Assembly (NCBI GenBank): GCA_904502095.1
Contig: CAJGDG010000007.1
Span: forward strand, 1-50,415
Length of the DNA: 50,415 bases
Direction: 5' to 3'
Source of the DNA: an uncultured Alphaproteobacteria bacterium
Lineage (GTDB): Bacteria; Pseudomonadota; Alphaproteobacteria; Rs-D84
Numbering within the stretch: position 1 is the first letter of the stretch; each line of letters opens with the position of its first letter. Under the pieces are notes generated by a model. It saw only the letters and a list, made by a program, of their open reading frames with translations. It was not told where the DNA came from and ran no database searches. Both the position numbers and the translations under genes were made by a program. This document shows, piece by piece, positions 1 through 8,067 of the stretch.

Positions 1-177
1 CGTGTTTTATCTGTGGAAAGATATGACCTGCAACGGGCTGTGACAGAATATGGGTTTGAAATATATGTGATTCCAGAACTAGATATAAACGAACCTGTGT
101 GTAATCAAATTAAGCAAATGAATGATTACATAGATTCAAAGAATTTCAAAAAATTAGACATAGCAACCATATTTTAA
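1..177 (+). CDS. C-terminal end of an unidentified protein (partial)
   Basis: Frame 1 is open from the first base to a TAA at 175-177 and gives 58 residues ending in LDIATIF. The visible part is mixed charged and hydrophobic (RVLSVERYDLQRAV at the left edge) with one cysteine and no motif I recognise. The next gene starts 13 bases after this stop and has its own ribosome binding site, so the two are probably co-transcribed. The start and most of the gene lie outside the window, so no function is proposed. Confidence 0.55.
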   Translation, partial: RVLSVERYDLQRAVTEYGFEIYVIPELDINEPVCNQIKQMNDYIDSKNFKKLDIATIF

Positions 178-190
178 TAGGAGTTTATAG

Positions 191-985
191 ATGACACAAA
201 CTTATGCACAAAAAATAATTGAACAGAAGATTTTAAATAAAAGTCAAAATAAGAATATAAATTATAATGAGTATTCAGAATCTTATAATGATTATAACGA
301 CTTGTCGCAATATTATGATATTGATTACGAGATTCCTCCGTATACCAATACACCCATAGAAGGCCCCAAAAAAGCAGCAAAAGCAATAAATATTATTTGT
401 TTATTTAAAAACTGTGGAAAATACCATGTCTTCTACAAAGGAAGTTATACTGAAGCTAAAAGATTTGCTTTTGATTCCCTAGACAAGGCGAATAACTTTT
501 TAAAAATTATATATAATCATCTTGATGGTGAAGTTTGTTGTTCAAATATGACAGTTAAAAATTGTAATTTCAAATCATGGAAATCGTTCTTTTTTATGCC
601 AGAAAACAATGAAGAAATAGAGCTTGGAGCATGGGTTGCTTATAAACAAGTACCACTATTAATGATAAAATGCGCTTGTTTAATAAAGTGTGGTTATTGG
701 CCAAAATTAAATAACGCACAGAAACAATATATCAATGAATATATGATAAAAAAATTGAAAAATTTTTGTGAGCCTTTTTTATGTGAAATGCCGCCTTTTG
801 TTATCTGGTCTATTATTGCATCAGTCTTATCTGCTGTGTTGATATGCACTTCTTCAAAAACAAATACGCGCAAATCTCAAAGTTCAGAACAGATGATTGA
901 GAAAACAACACAACAAGTGGTTCAAGAATATGAAAACCAAAGAACAATAAATCTTGCAGACACTATACGCCAAAAAACAAAATAA
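191..985 (+). CDS. Hypothetical protein with one C-terminal membrane segment
   Basis: A 264-residue protein that I do not recognise. It starts at ATG 191 behind a good AGGAG site. The N-terminus is rich in Asn, Tyr and Asp (residues about 15-50). The middle holds about seven scattered cysteines. One hydrophobic segment near residues 203-220 (PPFVIWSIIASVLSAVLI) is followed by a polar Gln/Thr-rich tail, so it may be a tail-anchored or single-pass membrane protein. The coding sequence is clearly more AT-rich than the housekeeping genes to its right, which suggests accessory or acquired DNA shared with the truncated gene upstream. A hairpin terminator follows at 992. Confidence 0.6.
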   Translation: MTQTYAQKIIEQKILNKSQNKNINYNEYSESYNDYNDLSQYYDIDYEIPPYTNTPIEGPKKAAKAINIICLFKNCGKYHVFYKGSYTEAKRFAFDSLDKANNFLKIIYNHLDGEVCCSNMTVKNCNFKSWKSFFFMPENNEEIELGAWVAYKQVPLLMIKCACLIKCGYWPKLNNAQKQYINEYMIKKLKNFCEPFLCEMPPFVIWSIIASVLSAVLICTSSKTNTRKSQSSEQMIEKTTQQVVQEYENQRTINLADTIRQKTK

Positions 986-991
986 ATTCCA

Positions 992-1013
992 CCCGCCGTA
1001 TGGCGGGGTTTTT
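992..1013 (+). terminator. Rho-independent terminator after the hypothetical gene
   Basis: CCCGCC, loop GTAT, GGCGGG, then a G and a run of five T. It lies 7 bases after the stop of the 191-985 gene. Confidence 0.8.
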
Positions 1014-1072
1014 GTTCCTGTGGTTTATGTGTGTTTTTTATGTAATCCTGAATTTTGCAGGAGGTGGCGTTT

Positions 1073-1648
1073 ATGACCAAAAAATTATTATTTTCTTTAT
1101 TACCGGCTTTTTTTATATCGGGTACAGTTTTTGCAAATCAAACAAAATCTATGTCAACAAATAATCAGCCTAATATTTTAATCGCTTATTTTTCTATGCA
1201 GGACGGCAATACAGGCGATGTTGCGCGCGCGATTTATGATGCCGCCGGTGGTGACGTGTATCGTATAATGGTTGCAGAATCTTATCCAGATGATGATAAA
1301 TTGCGCAAAGAGCGTTTAACAATGGAAGTTGAACAAAATATATTGCCTGCATTAAGCGGTTCTGCGCCAAATTTTGAAGAATATGATATAATATTCTTAG
1401 GGTCGCCCGTGTGGGCAAATCATTTATCGCAACCTGTAAAAAGTTTCCTGCATAAATACGATTTATCAGGTAAAAAGGTTATTCCATTTGTTTCGCACAG
1501 TGGTGGTGGGCGCGGAAAGACTTTTTCAGATGTTGCGGAATTATGTGACGGCTGCATTGTTGATACAGACGGCTGGTCCAGTTGGGGCGGTGGTCGCCAA
1601 CGTGGTATTGATAAATGGGTCGCCAAGAAATTAAACAAAGATAAATAA
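1073..1648 (+). CDS. Exported flavodoxin-like protein
   Basis: I place the start at ATG 1073 because AGGAGG at 1059-1064 sits 8 bases upstream; the reading frame extends to a TTG at 1055, which would overlap that site. The 191-residue product begins with a Sec-type signal peptide (MTKKLLFSLLPAFFISGTVFA). A flavodoxin-like fold follows: ILIAYFS then a QDGNTGDVA phosphate-loop region near residues 36-55, the strand-turn IIFLGSPVWANHLSQPV, and VSHSGGGRGKTF near residue 145. This matches the flavodoxin_4 type, whose members bind FMN. Export of such a fold is unusual, because FMN is normally loaded in the cytoplasm. Function is unknown; a periplasmic redox role is only inference. Confidence 0.8.
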   Translation: MTKKLLFSLLPAFFISGTVFANQTKSMSTNNQPNILIAYFSMQDGNTGDVARAIYDAAGGDVYRIMVAESYPDDDKLRKERLTMEVEQNILPALSGSAPNFEEYDIIFLGSPVWANHLSQPVKSFLHKYDLSGKKVIPFVSHSGGGRGKTFSDVAELCDGCIVDTDGWSSWGGGRQRGIDKWVAKKLNKDK

Positions 1649-1669
1649 CCGCCCAATTGGGCGGATTTT
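1649..1669 (+). terminator. Hairpin terminator between convergent genes
   Basis: CCGCCC, loop AATT, GGGCGG, followed by A and TTTT. It starts directly after the stop of the flavodoxin-like gene and lies 9 bases before the end of the convergent minus-strand gene. Confidence 0.7.
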
Positions 1670-1677
1670 ATATAGAT

Positions 1678-2760
1678 TCAGTCGAACCATCCTGTTTGAT
1701 TTCTTTCTTTTTCTGGCGGGCTAAATGCTTTTTCTGACAAATGTGTATTGTCCAGCATTTCTGATAATACATGAACATGCGGGCAATATTCTTTTTCTGG
1801 TGCAACTTGTTTATATTCAGGGTTTAATAAGAAGTGGTTTGATTTTATTCTGTATGCCCCTGTTGTAACGGCTATTTTTTCGTATTCGAATCTGCCTTTG
1901 GAGCCGTCTGGTTCAAAAAAGACGAAGTCAAATTTTTTGTCTGGATATAATTGTTGTATTTTTTTGACTGCCCATTTTATATCAGCATCTGATACATTTT
2001 GTTCCAAAATTGCACGTTGGTCCCCTGTGCTGGCCATCCAGACAATTAATATTTTGTCGGATTGTTCAATTGCCGTATATAACGTTTTTATTCGACGAGA
2101 CATTTTTTCTGCAAATTGTGGAAAGTATTGCAAGATATCCTGATTTGCAGGAAATTCATGAATAAATCTTATTTTATTTTTTATATTAACAACTTGATGG
2201 TGTGGCGCATTTGCGGCGCGTACACTATTTACGTATTTATAATATTCTGGGTTAAGCCAATCTTTAAAATTATCAAAGATAGATTGCATTTTTTCACGAA
2301 ATCGTGTGTCTCTGCGAACGTCTGGTTGGGACCACCAATTCAATGGCTCGACGCCTGCCGTCCAATCAAAAGGATTGCTGAAACGGCGCAGTTTGAAATA
2401 TCGTAGCATTTCAGGGGCGTTACAGGTTGCGCCAATCCCAAAAATTAAATCGTATTCAGAAAATCTGCCTGGTAATAACAATTTGCCGTCATTATAGTTT
2501 AACCATTCTGCTTTCAGTTTTAAATAATTATATTTTGGTTCTAGTTCGTTTAAAAATCGTTGTTTCTCAGCTAATTGATTTTCTAGTTCACCTAAAAGTC
2601 TTTGTTTCTCAGCTAATTGATTTTCTAAATCGGGTATATTGACCTGTGTTTCTGTTTGGGTTTTAACAGTTTTTTTCCCAAGAATTGTGTTGCGAATACG
2701 GCGGCGTGATTTCTTGTTTACAAAAAACATTGCAACAAGGTTAGCAAAAAAATGTCTCAT
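1678..2760 (-). CDS. DUF1796-type putative papain-like cysteine peptidase
   Basis: A 360-residue protein with an AAGGAT site before its ATG. The N-terminus is short, hydrophobic and then strongly basic. A coiled coil near residues 44-75 contains two near-exact tandem copies of a 14-residue unit (LENQLAEKQRLLGE / LENQLAEKQRFLNE). The C-terminal domain opens with DLIFGIGATCNAPEMLRYF followed by SNPFDWTAG, which is the signature of the DUF1796 family, with its conserved Cys and the NPFDW turn. A later HEFP and the VWMASTGDQ strand fit the same fold. Family members are predicted papain-like peptidases of unknown substrate, often near surface-polysaccharide genes. The upstream region encodes a structured RNA that may control this gene. 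Confidence 0.7.
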   Translation of the reverse strand: MRHFFANLVAMFFVNKKSRRRIRNTILGKKTVKTQTETQVNIPDLENQLAEKQRLLGELENQLAEKQRFLNELEPKYNYLKLKAEWLNYNDGKLLLPGRFSEYDLIFGIGATCNAPEMLRYFKLRRFSNPFDWTAGVEPLNWWSQPDVRRDTRFREKMQSIFDNFKDWLNPEYYKYVNSVRAANAPHHQVVNIKNKIRFIHEFPANQDILQYFPQFAEKMSRRIKTLYTAIEQSDKILIVWMASTGDQRAILEQNVSDADIKWAVKKIQQLYPDKKFDFVFFEPDGSKGRFEYEKIAVTTGAYRIKSNHFLLNPEYKQVAPEKEYCPHVHVLSEMLDNTHLSEKAFSPPEKERNQTGWFD

Positions 2761-2797
2761 TTTTTATCCTTTTTGTTAGGAGCAAAACCCCAATTGC

Positions 2798-2936
2798 ACA
2801 AAAGAAGACCGCTGTTAATAGCGGTCGGGATGTTGAACAGTTTTTTGCGATGCTAAACCCCGCCGTATTGAGTATTTCGGCGGCATCCCGACCAAGTCGA
2901 GATGTCAGTTCAAGCAAGCATCGCAGGCTGTTCAGA
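2798..2936 (-). ncRNA. Structured RNA leader, candidate attenuator or riboswitch
   Basis: Read on the minus strand, four helices can be drawn. TGAACAG (2934-2928) pairs with CTGTTCA (2840-2834). GCGATGCT (2924-2917) pairs with AGCATCGC (2854-2847). CCGCCG (2883-2878) pairs with CGGCGG (2865-2860). GGTCGGGATG (2893-2884) pairs with CATCCCGACC (2832-2823) and crosses the first two helices, making a pseudoknot. The last four bases of that 3' strand also begin the terminator stem GACCGCT/AGCGGTC (2826-2807), which is followed by TTCTTTT, so the two structures exclude each other. The element ends about 40 bases before the DUF1796 gene. It could also be a separate small RNA or a 3' element of the VIT-family transcript. 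Confidence 0.55.
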
Positions 2937-2964
2937 CCTTATGCTAATAACAGATATAGGAAGG

Positions 2965-2992
2965 ATTTTATCACAATTTTTACACAGTTCAA
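2965..2992 (-). promoter_or_regulatory. Candidate promoter for the structured RNA and DUF1796 gene
   Basis: On the minus strand TTGAAC (2992-2987) and TAAAAT (2970-2965) are separated by 16 bases. Transcription would begin near 2958, just before the structured RNA. Confidence 0.4.
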
Positions 2993-3063
2993 TAACAAAT
3001 GTGCAAAAAACATAACATGTGTTATTGTAAATAATTTGTATTGTATAATGTATGAAATAACTT

Positions 3064-3582
3064 TTATATCCCCAATACTTTTTTTGCGATTATACCGATA
3101 AAGTACGCAACGAACGAAACGCCAGCACAAATCCCCAACATTTCAAAAAATTTGTGCCACAGTTTTCTGGGACCGTTTCGTGCCGTGCACCAGTTAAACA
3201 AAAATATAACAATTGCTGCGATTATAAAAGATGCCACAATCGCATGATTTGTATTTTCTGTAATAAAAAAAGGAATTATCAGCAATGCGCTGGTCCCCAG
3301 ATATGCTGCGCCTGTGTATAAACCTGCATATACGGCGGTTTTTCGCATGCTGCGTTCGCATTCGGCCAGATAATTAGACGCCATCATAGACAGTCCATCT
3401 GCCACCGCAGATATGATTGCGGTCATTATTATCAAGCGTGAATCCGCCAGCGAAAATGCCAGACCTGTTATAATTCCTGTCTGGGACACCAACGCATCGT
3501 GCATTCCCAGAACAATTGCCGAAGTTTTATATTCGTTTGACATTGTTAACCAAGATATCATTGTTTGCGTTGTCTGTGCCAC
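3064..3582 (-). CDS. VIT-family (CCC1-like) divalent metal transporter
   Basis: A membrane protein of up to 172 residues. The segment KTSAIVLGMHDALVSQTGIITGLAFS and the later ISAVADGLSMMASNYLAECER are the hallmark first and second segments of the VIT1/CCC1 family, which moves Fe2+ or Mn2+ out of the cytoplasm. About five hydrophobic segments are visible. It lacks the cytosolic ferritin-like insertion of some relatives. The start is uncertain: the longest frame begins at GTG 3582, with ATGs at 3561 and 3543, and none has a clear ribosome binding site. The ATG at 3543 (MSNEYKTSAIVLG) fits family length best. It is transcribed divergently from the large exported protein gene. Confidence 0.8.
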   Translation of the reverse strand: MAQTTQTMISWLTMSNEYKTSAIVLGMHDALVSQTGIITGLAFSLADSRLIIMTAIISAVADGLSMMASNYLAECERSMRKTAVYAGLYTGAAYLGTSALLIIPFFITENTNHAIVASFIIAAIVIFLFNWCTARNGPRKLWHKFFEMLGICAGVSFVAYFIGIIAKKVLGI

Positions 3583-3635
3583 AGGAACAAAAACGGATTG
3601 TTTTTAACAAATGTCTTTTATCTGTTTTGTATTTG

Positions 3636-3644
3636 TGTTATAAT
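3636..3644 (+). promoter_or_regulatory. Extended -10 promoter, near-leaderless
   Basis: TG-T-TATAAT is a perfect extended -10 element; the -35 region is weak. Transcription would start near 3651, about 6 bases before ATG 3657, leaving no room for a ribosome binding site. Confidence 0.6.
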
Positions 3645-3656
3645 TTGTAAAAGAGA

Positions 3657-5915
3657 ATGAAAAAACTGCTGACTTGTTTTTTCGCTATTGCTATTGCAGC
3701 GCCCAGTGCATTTGCGGCTGATGGCGCTGTTTCGCGTGTAATTCCATCAGGTACATCTGACGCCAAGGCGACAACCACTTCTTCGCGTACGACTGTTTCG
3801 CGCGTTGCCGCGCGCGATGTGTCAAAGTCAGATGCAGAAGCGAATGTGTCTGGTCGTGGTGCTGCATCAAATGTGCGCAGTACTGTATCGCGCGTATTTT
3901 CAGGCGTAAATACAGATGCGGCATCCAAGGCTGTTGTTGGTCGCAGTGGTGTTGCGTCACGCGCAACTGTTGCGTCTGGGAATATGTCTGGTCGCAGTGC
4001 GTTGGATTCAGCGGTAAATACGGTTGGTCGTAATGAACGCGTATCTTCGGCCAGTATAAATGCAAATCCGTCTGTTCGTCGGGCTGGCTTGGTTCTGCGC
4101 CCAAGTACGGCAGAGGTTGGCGGTCGTGCCACTATTGGCAACACGGGCGTTCAAACAGGTTCTAATATTGATGATGCTGTACGCACTGTTCGTTCGCGTG
4201 CGGCAACGGCCGAAACAATTGCAGATGCGGCTGAAAAAATGGAACAGGCCAAGGCGTTAAACGCATCTTGTCAGGCGCAGTATAACGAATGTATGGATCA
4301 GTTTTGTTCAATTGTTGATGCAAATCAGAAAAGATGTACTTGTTCAGACAATTTAACAAAATATTCCAAGGCGGAAAGCGCGGTCAAAGACGCAAATGTC
4401 CAGTTGAACGAGGTTGCGCAACGCATCCGCTATGTTGGTTTATCGGCTGACGAAATTCGCGCCATTATGACCGAGACCGAGGCCGAAGAAACCTTGTCCA
4501 ATACCAAGGATGTTTCCGAAACGCGTGGTATGTTGGATGAAATCGAAGATTTAATTCGTGATCCAACAGTAAATCGTTCATCGTCTTATACTGCCAGCAC
4601 AGATTTTGGTCTGGATATGGATATTGATTTTTCAGGCGAAAATGGCGATTTGTTTAGTCTGGATTTTCTGGGTGGAAATGAAACAAATTTTGCAAATATG
4701 CGCGGAAAAAATCTGTATAACGCCGCAAAAAAGCGTTGCAATTCTATATTAAATCAATGTAAAGAGGCGGGCGCAGAAACAGATTTGATTGTTGGTAATT
4801 ATGAATTGGCAATTGACAAGGATTGTGTCGCGTACGAACAGGGTTTGATAAAAATGAACGACACATTGCTGTCGAATGTGCGCAGTGCAAATCGTATGCT
4901 GCAAAAGGCGCGTCTGACCGTGTTGCAAAACAAAAATGAATATACAGCAACTCAGTGTATTGGCGCGCTGGAAACATGTATGAAAGACGAAATGGTCTGC
5001 GGTGAAAATTATTTTAAATGTATCGACCCGACCAAGCGTTATATTGATGAAAACGGCGAAGTTGTATTGGGACAAAATATTTCAGATATAACAGCGTTTA
5101 TGGAAAATTATAACAACGCCACAATTGGTTCTGAATTTTTAAATGATGTATACAGCAACGCAACATTGTCTGTTCAGAAATGTAAAGGTGAAAGTGGAAA
5201 TAATGGCGCGTGTGTTGCAAAATATTTGCTGACCAAAATTGGCACAAAACAAAAGGTGACAGACGAAGGTTTATGTCGTGCTGTTTTAGACAAGTGTCAG
5301 AATTACACATACGATAAAAACGGAAATTATAAACCGTATAATGATATTGTTGTAAATTATGTCCAGCGCGCAATGGTTAATGTTCGTGCTGCCCAGCAAA
5401 AAATTATTTCGGATTATGCGTCCAGCTGTATGGTTGATATATCAAATTGTTATAACCAACAGGTGTCCCAGGTTAATTCCTGGTCTAATACAGCGAATTC
5501 GGACAGTATATATAAAGTAATGCGTGGTGCATGCCGTAATGTTGCGCTGACTTGTGCGTATGCGGTATTTGATGGCGATGAGACAAGTTGCTCAGAAGAC
5601 AAAGAAGGTGATTGCATAGACAACATATCAAAAATGTTCTATCAGTCTATGCTGTGTCCAGAATATTCAATGTTCCAAACAACAAATACCAACGGTGTCA
5701 TTGTCGGCAAAGACGGTTATGTAAACAATCGTTGTAAATGTGTTGAACCGTACTATCCAAACGGTGGCGCATGTGTTAAATGCCCCGCAAATTCGACATA
5801 TAAAGAAAATCCCGATTCAGAAAAAACTGTCGGTAATGGGTATTGTGAATGTAATGATAACTTTACAAGCGACGGCACAAAGTGTGTAGAAGACTCAGAC
5901 GAAAATGAAACATAA
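3657..5915 (+). CDS. Large exported cysteine-rich protein with repeated C-x6-C motifs
   Basis: A 752-residue protein with a Sec signal peptide (MKKLLTCFFAIAIAAPSAFA). Residues about 22-185 are low complexity, rich in Ser, Arg, Val, Ala and Thr, with repeats such as TVSRV and SGRSA. From residue 205 there are six C-x6-C pairs (205/212, 361/368, 434/441, 540/547, 591/598, 626/633), which on a helix would put the two cysteines about two turns apart. The C-terminus (about 693-743) is a compact EGF-like cysteine module with CKCVEPYYPNGG and CECNDNFTSDGTKC. There is no membrane anchor apart from the signal. I do not recognise a named family; a surface or periplasmic scaffold is possible. No ribosome binding site is visible, so it is probably translated from a leaderless mRNA. 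Confidence 0.75.
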   Translation: MKKLLTCFFAIAIAAPSAFAADGAVSRVIPSGTSDAKATTTSSRTTVSRVAARDVSKSDAEANVSGRGAASNVRSTVSRVFSGVNTDAASKAVVGRSGVASRATVASGNMSGRSALDSAVNTVGRNERVSSASINANPSVRRAGLVLRPSTAEVGGRATIGNTGVQTGSNIDDAVRTVRSRAATAETIADAAEKMEQAKALNASCQAQYNECMDQFCSIVDANQKRCTCSDNLTKYSKAESAVKDANVQLNEVAQRIRYVGLSADEIRAIMTETEAEETLSNTKDVSETRGMLDEIEDLIRDPTVNRSSSYTASTDFGLDMDIDFSGENGDLFSLDFLGGNETNFANMRGKNLYNAAKKRCNSILNQCKEAGAETDLIVGNYELAIDKDCVAYEQGLIKMNDTLLSNVRSANRMLQKARLTVLQNKNEYTATQCIGALETCMKDEMVCGENYFKCIDPTKRYIDENGEVVLGQNISDITAFMENYNNATIGSEFLNDVYSNATLSVQKCKGESGNNGACVAKYLLTKIGTKQKVTDEGLCRAVLDKCQNYTYDKNGNYKPYNDIVVNYVQRAMVNVRAAQQKIISDYASSCMVDISNCYNQQVSQVNSWSNTANSDSIYKVMRGACRNVALTCAYAVFDGDETSCSEDKEGDCIDNISKMFYQSMLCPEYSMFQTTNTNGVIVGKDGYVNNRCKCVEPYYPNGGACVKCPANSTYKENPDSEKTVGNGYCECNDNFTSDGTKCVEDSDENET

Positions 5916-5923
5916 TAGTACAC

Positions 5924-5952
5924 TTGCGATTGGGATTTTTTTGTTCTAGAAT
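5924..5952 (+). promoter_or_regulatory. Promoter of the PBP1A gene
   Basis: TTGCGA (5924-5929) and TAGAAT (5947-5952) with a 17-base spacer. The predicted transcription start near 5959 lies about 4 bases before ATG 5963, which points to a leaderless message. Confidence 0.6.
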
Positions 5953-5962
5953 AAGCCTTGCT

Positions 5963-8002
5963 ATGAAAATTAAAAAAATTGGGCGATATTTTTTAAACTT
6001 TTTCTTTTGGTCGTTTGTCGGTGCGGTCGCATTGTTGGCGGGACTGGTGCTGATTTACGGCAATGATTTGCCCGATTATAAAAGTTTGGCAACCTATGCA
6101 CCACCGGTTGCAACGCGTTTATATGCGTCTGATGGTTCTTTGTTGATTGAATACGCCGAAGAAAGACGCGTGTTTATTGACTATGCTGATATGCCACCCC
6201 AGTTAGTAAATGCGTTTATTGCTGCCGAAGATCAAAATTTCTGGACACACCCCGGCATTGATGTCCAGGGCATAATTCGTGCGGTCGCAAACAATACATT
6301 GCGTATGTTTGGTGCGGATGCGACATTGTCGGGCGCATCTACGATTACCCAGCAGGTTGCAAAAAATTTCTTTTTAACATCTGACCGCACAATTTCCAGA
6401 AAGATAAAAGAAGCAATTTTGGCATTGCGTTTGGAACGCGCTTTTTCCAAAGAACATATTATGACCCTGTATTTAAATCAGATATTCCTGGGCGCGCGCG
6501 CGTATGGCGTTGGGTCCGCGGCGTTGATGTATTTTAATAAACCGGTCAGTGAATTATCTTTGGCAGAATGTGCGTTTTTGGCATCTTTGCCCAAGGCGCC
6601 AAATAATCGTGACCGCGCAGTTGAACGCCGCAACTATGTCTTGCGCCGTATGGTCGAGGAGGGGTTTGTATCCCAGTCTGATGCAGATGTTGCAGCGGCT
6701 GAACAACTGAATATCAATAGCGGTTTTACCGCGCAAATGTCTGAAGAATTGCAATATTTTGCCGAAGATGTTCGTCGCCAATTATTAAATACTTTGGGGC
6801 GCGAAAAGTTGTATAACGATGGCCTGTATATCAAAACAACAATTGTGCCTGAATTGCAACGCGCCGCAACAGATGCTTTGAATAAAGAATTAGATACTTT
6901 TAATGCGGGCCGCACCGATAAATTACAAGGTGCATTAATTGCGATGAATCCGCATACAGGGCGTGTTGTCGCAATGGTTGGTGGCCGTTCGTTTGCAGAA
7001 AGTTCTTTTAACCGCGCAACCCAGGGATATCGTCAAATTGGTTCGACGATAAAGCCGTTTGTATATCTGGCGGCGTTGGAACGCGGGTGGTCGCCACAGA
7101 CAATGTTGTTGGATGCGCCGATTGTTGGCTGGCGTGAAGATGACACATTATGGAAACCTGAAAATTACGATAAAAAATTCTTGGGCGATGTGCCGTTGCG
7201 TCTGTCGTTGGAAACATCGCGCAATGTGACGACTGTGCGTTTGGTGGAACAGATTGGAACAGAAAAAGCAATAGAAGTCGCCCAGCGTTTTGGTGTATAT
7301 CCTGCGGATATGAAAAATATGAATTTGTCTATGGCGTTGGGGTCTGGGGAAACAACATTGGAAAAACTGGTTTTGGGGTATTCTGCGTTTGTTAATGGTG
7401 GTCATGTAATTAAGCCAAAGTTGGTCGATTATATCGAAGACAGATACGGTAATGTCATCAATGGCCAGCAGACAGATTTAATCGAATGGTCTGATGAATT
7501 GTTGCCAAAAAGTGCGCAAACTGACAGCGAACCATTGTCAGATCCGCAAAGTCTGTATCAAATGGTGTCTATTTTACAGGGTGCGGTTGAACGTGGTACA
7601 GGAAAACAGGCGCGCGTTTCTGGTCATACAATCGCCGGTAAAACAGGCACAACAAATGATGTCAAAGATGTGTGGTTTGTCGGTTTTTCCAAGAATTTAA
7701 TTGCAGGTGTTTATCTGGGGTATGATACGCCAAAATCATTGGGGCGGGGCGCAGGGTCACATATGGCGGCGCGTGTTTTTGCAGACTTTATGCGTACTGC
7801 ATTGGCAAATCAGAAAAATCAGCCTTTTGCTGTTCCTGACGGTATGAATTTTGTGCGTGTTAATCGTCGCAGTGGTGCGGCCGCGAACGCAGACCCAGAT
7901 GGCACGATTATACAAGAAGCCTTTAAACCAGGTCAAAAACCGAATCCTGCGCCTAAAAAGACGGCGGTCAGCAACAATGTTGTTGTTGGTGGTGTTTTTT
8001 AA
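5963..8002 (+). CDS. mrcA: Penicillin-binding protein 1A, bifunctional peptidoglycan synthase
   Basis: A class A PBP of 679 residues. The start is taken at ATG 5963; a TTG at 5924 is in frame but overlaps the promoter. A cytoplasmic tail and one membrane segment (about 8-35) lead into the glycosyltransferase domain, with the catalytic EDQNFWTHPGID, then GASTITQQVAKN and RKIKEAILALRLE. The transpeptidase domain carries all three motifs: STIK (SxxK), SRN (SxN) and KTGTT. It polymerises lipid II glycan and cross-links peptides at the outer face of the inner membrane. The tail after the KTG motif is short and Pro/Asn-rich. It stands directly before mraY, ftsW and murG, so this is a peptidoglycan block. 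Confidence 0.95.
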   Translation: MKIKKIGRYFLNFFFWSFVGAVALLAGLVLIYGNDLPDYKSLATYAPPVATRLYASDGSLLIEYAEERRVFIDYADMPPQLVNAFIAAEDQNFWTHPGIDVQGIIRAVANNTLRMFGADATLSGASTITQQVAKNFFLTSDRTISRKIKEAILALRLERAFSKEHIMTLYLNQIFLGARAYGVGSAALMYFNKPVSELSLAECAFLASLPKAPNNRDRAVERRNYVLRRMVEEGFVSQSDADVAAAEQLNINSGFTAQMSEELQYFAEDVRRQLLNTLGREKLYNDGLYIKTTIVPELQRAATDALNKELDTFNAGRTDKLQGALIAMNPHTGRVVAMVGGRSFAESSFNRATQGYRQIGSTIKPFVYLAALERGWSPQTMLLDAPIVGWREDDTLWKPENYDKKFLGDVPLRLSLETSRNVTTVRLVEQIGTEKAIEVAQRFGVYPADMKNMNLSMALGSGETTLEKLVLGYSAFVNGGHVIKPKLVDYIEDRYGNVINGQQTDLIEWSDELLPKSAQTDSEPLSDPQSLYQMVSILQGAVERGTGKQARVSGHTIAGKTGTTNDVKDVWFVGFSKNLIAGVYLGYDTPKSLGRGAGSHMAARVFADFMRTALANQKNQPFAVPDGMNFVRVNRRSGAAANADPDGTIIQEAFKPGQKPNPAPKKTAVSNNVVVGGVF

Positions 8003-8014
8003 TCATAATACCAT

Positions 8015-8042
8015 TTGTTTATCAAATATTTTGTGATAAAAT
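8015..8042 (+). promoter_or_regulatory. Candidate promoter and palindrome before mraY
   Basis: TTGTTT (8015-8020) and TAAAAT (8037-8042), spacer 16. A 7-bp inverted repeat (TTTATCA 8018-8024 and TGATAAA 8034-8040) lies over the promoter and may be an operator or simply a hairpin. Confidence 0.4.
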
Positions 8043-8067
8043 AATCAGCATAAGGAAAGGATTTTTT

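Noticed and set aside
2798..2936. The structured element as 6S RNA, SRP RNA or tmRNA
   Set aside because: It is too short for 6S or tmRNA and lacks the SRP GGAAG-type loop. The similarity of the CGGCGGCATCCCG stretch to the 6S closing stem looks accidental.
3638..4144. A 168-codon minus-strand frame opposite the large exported protein
   Set aside because: It is a mirror of the low-complexity Ser/Arg/Val coding region. The + frame has a signal peptide, promoter and conserved cysteine motifs.
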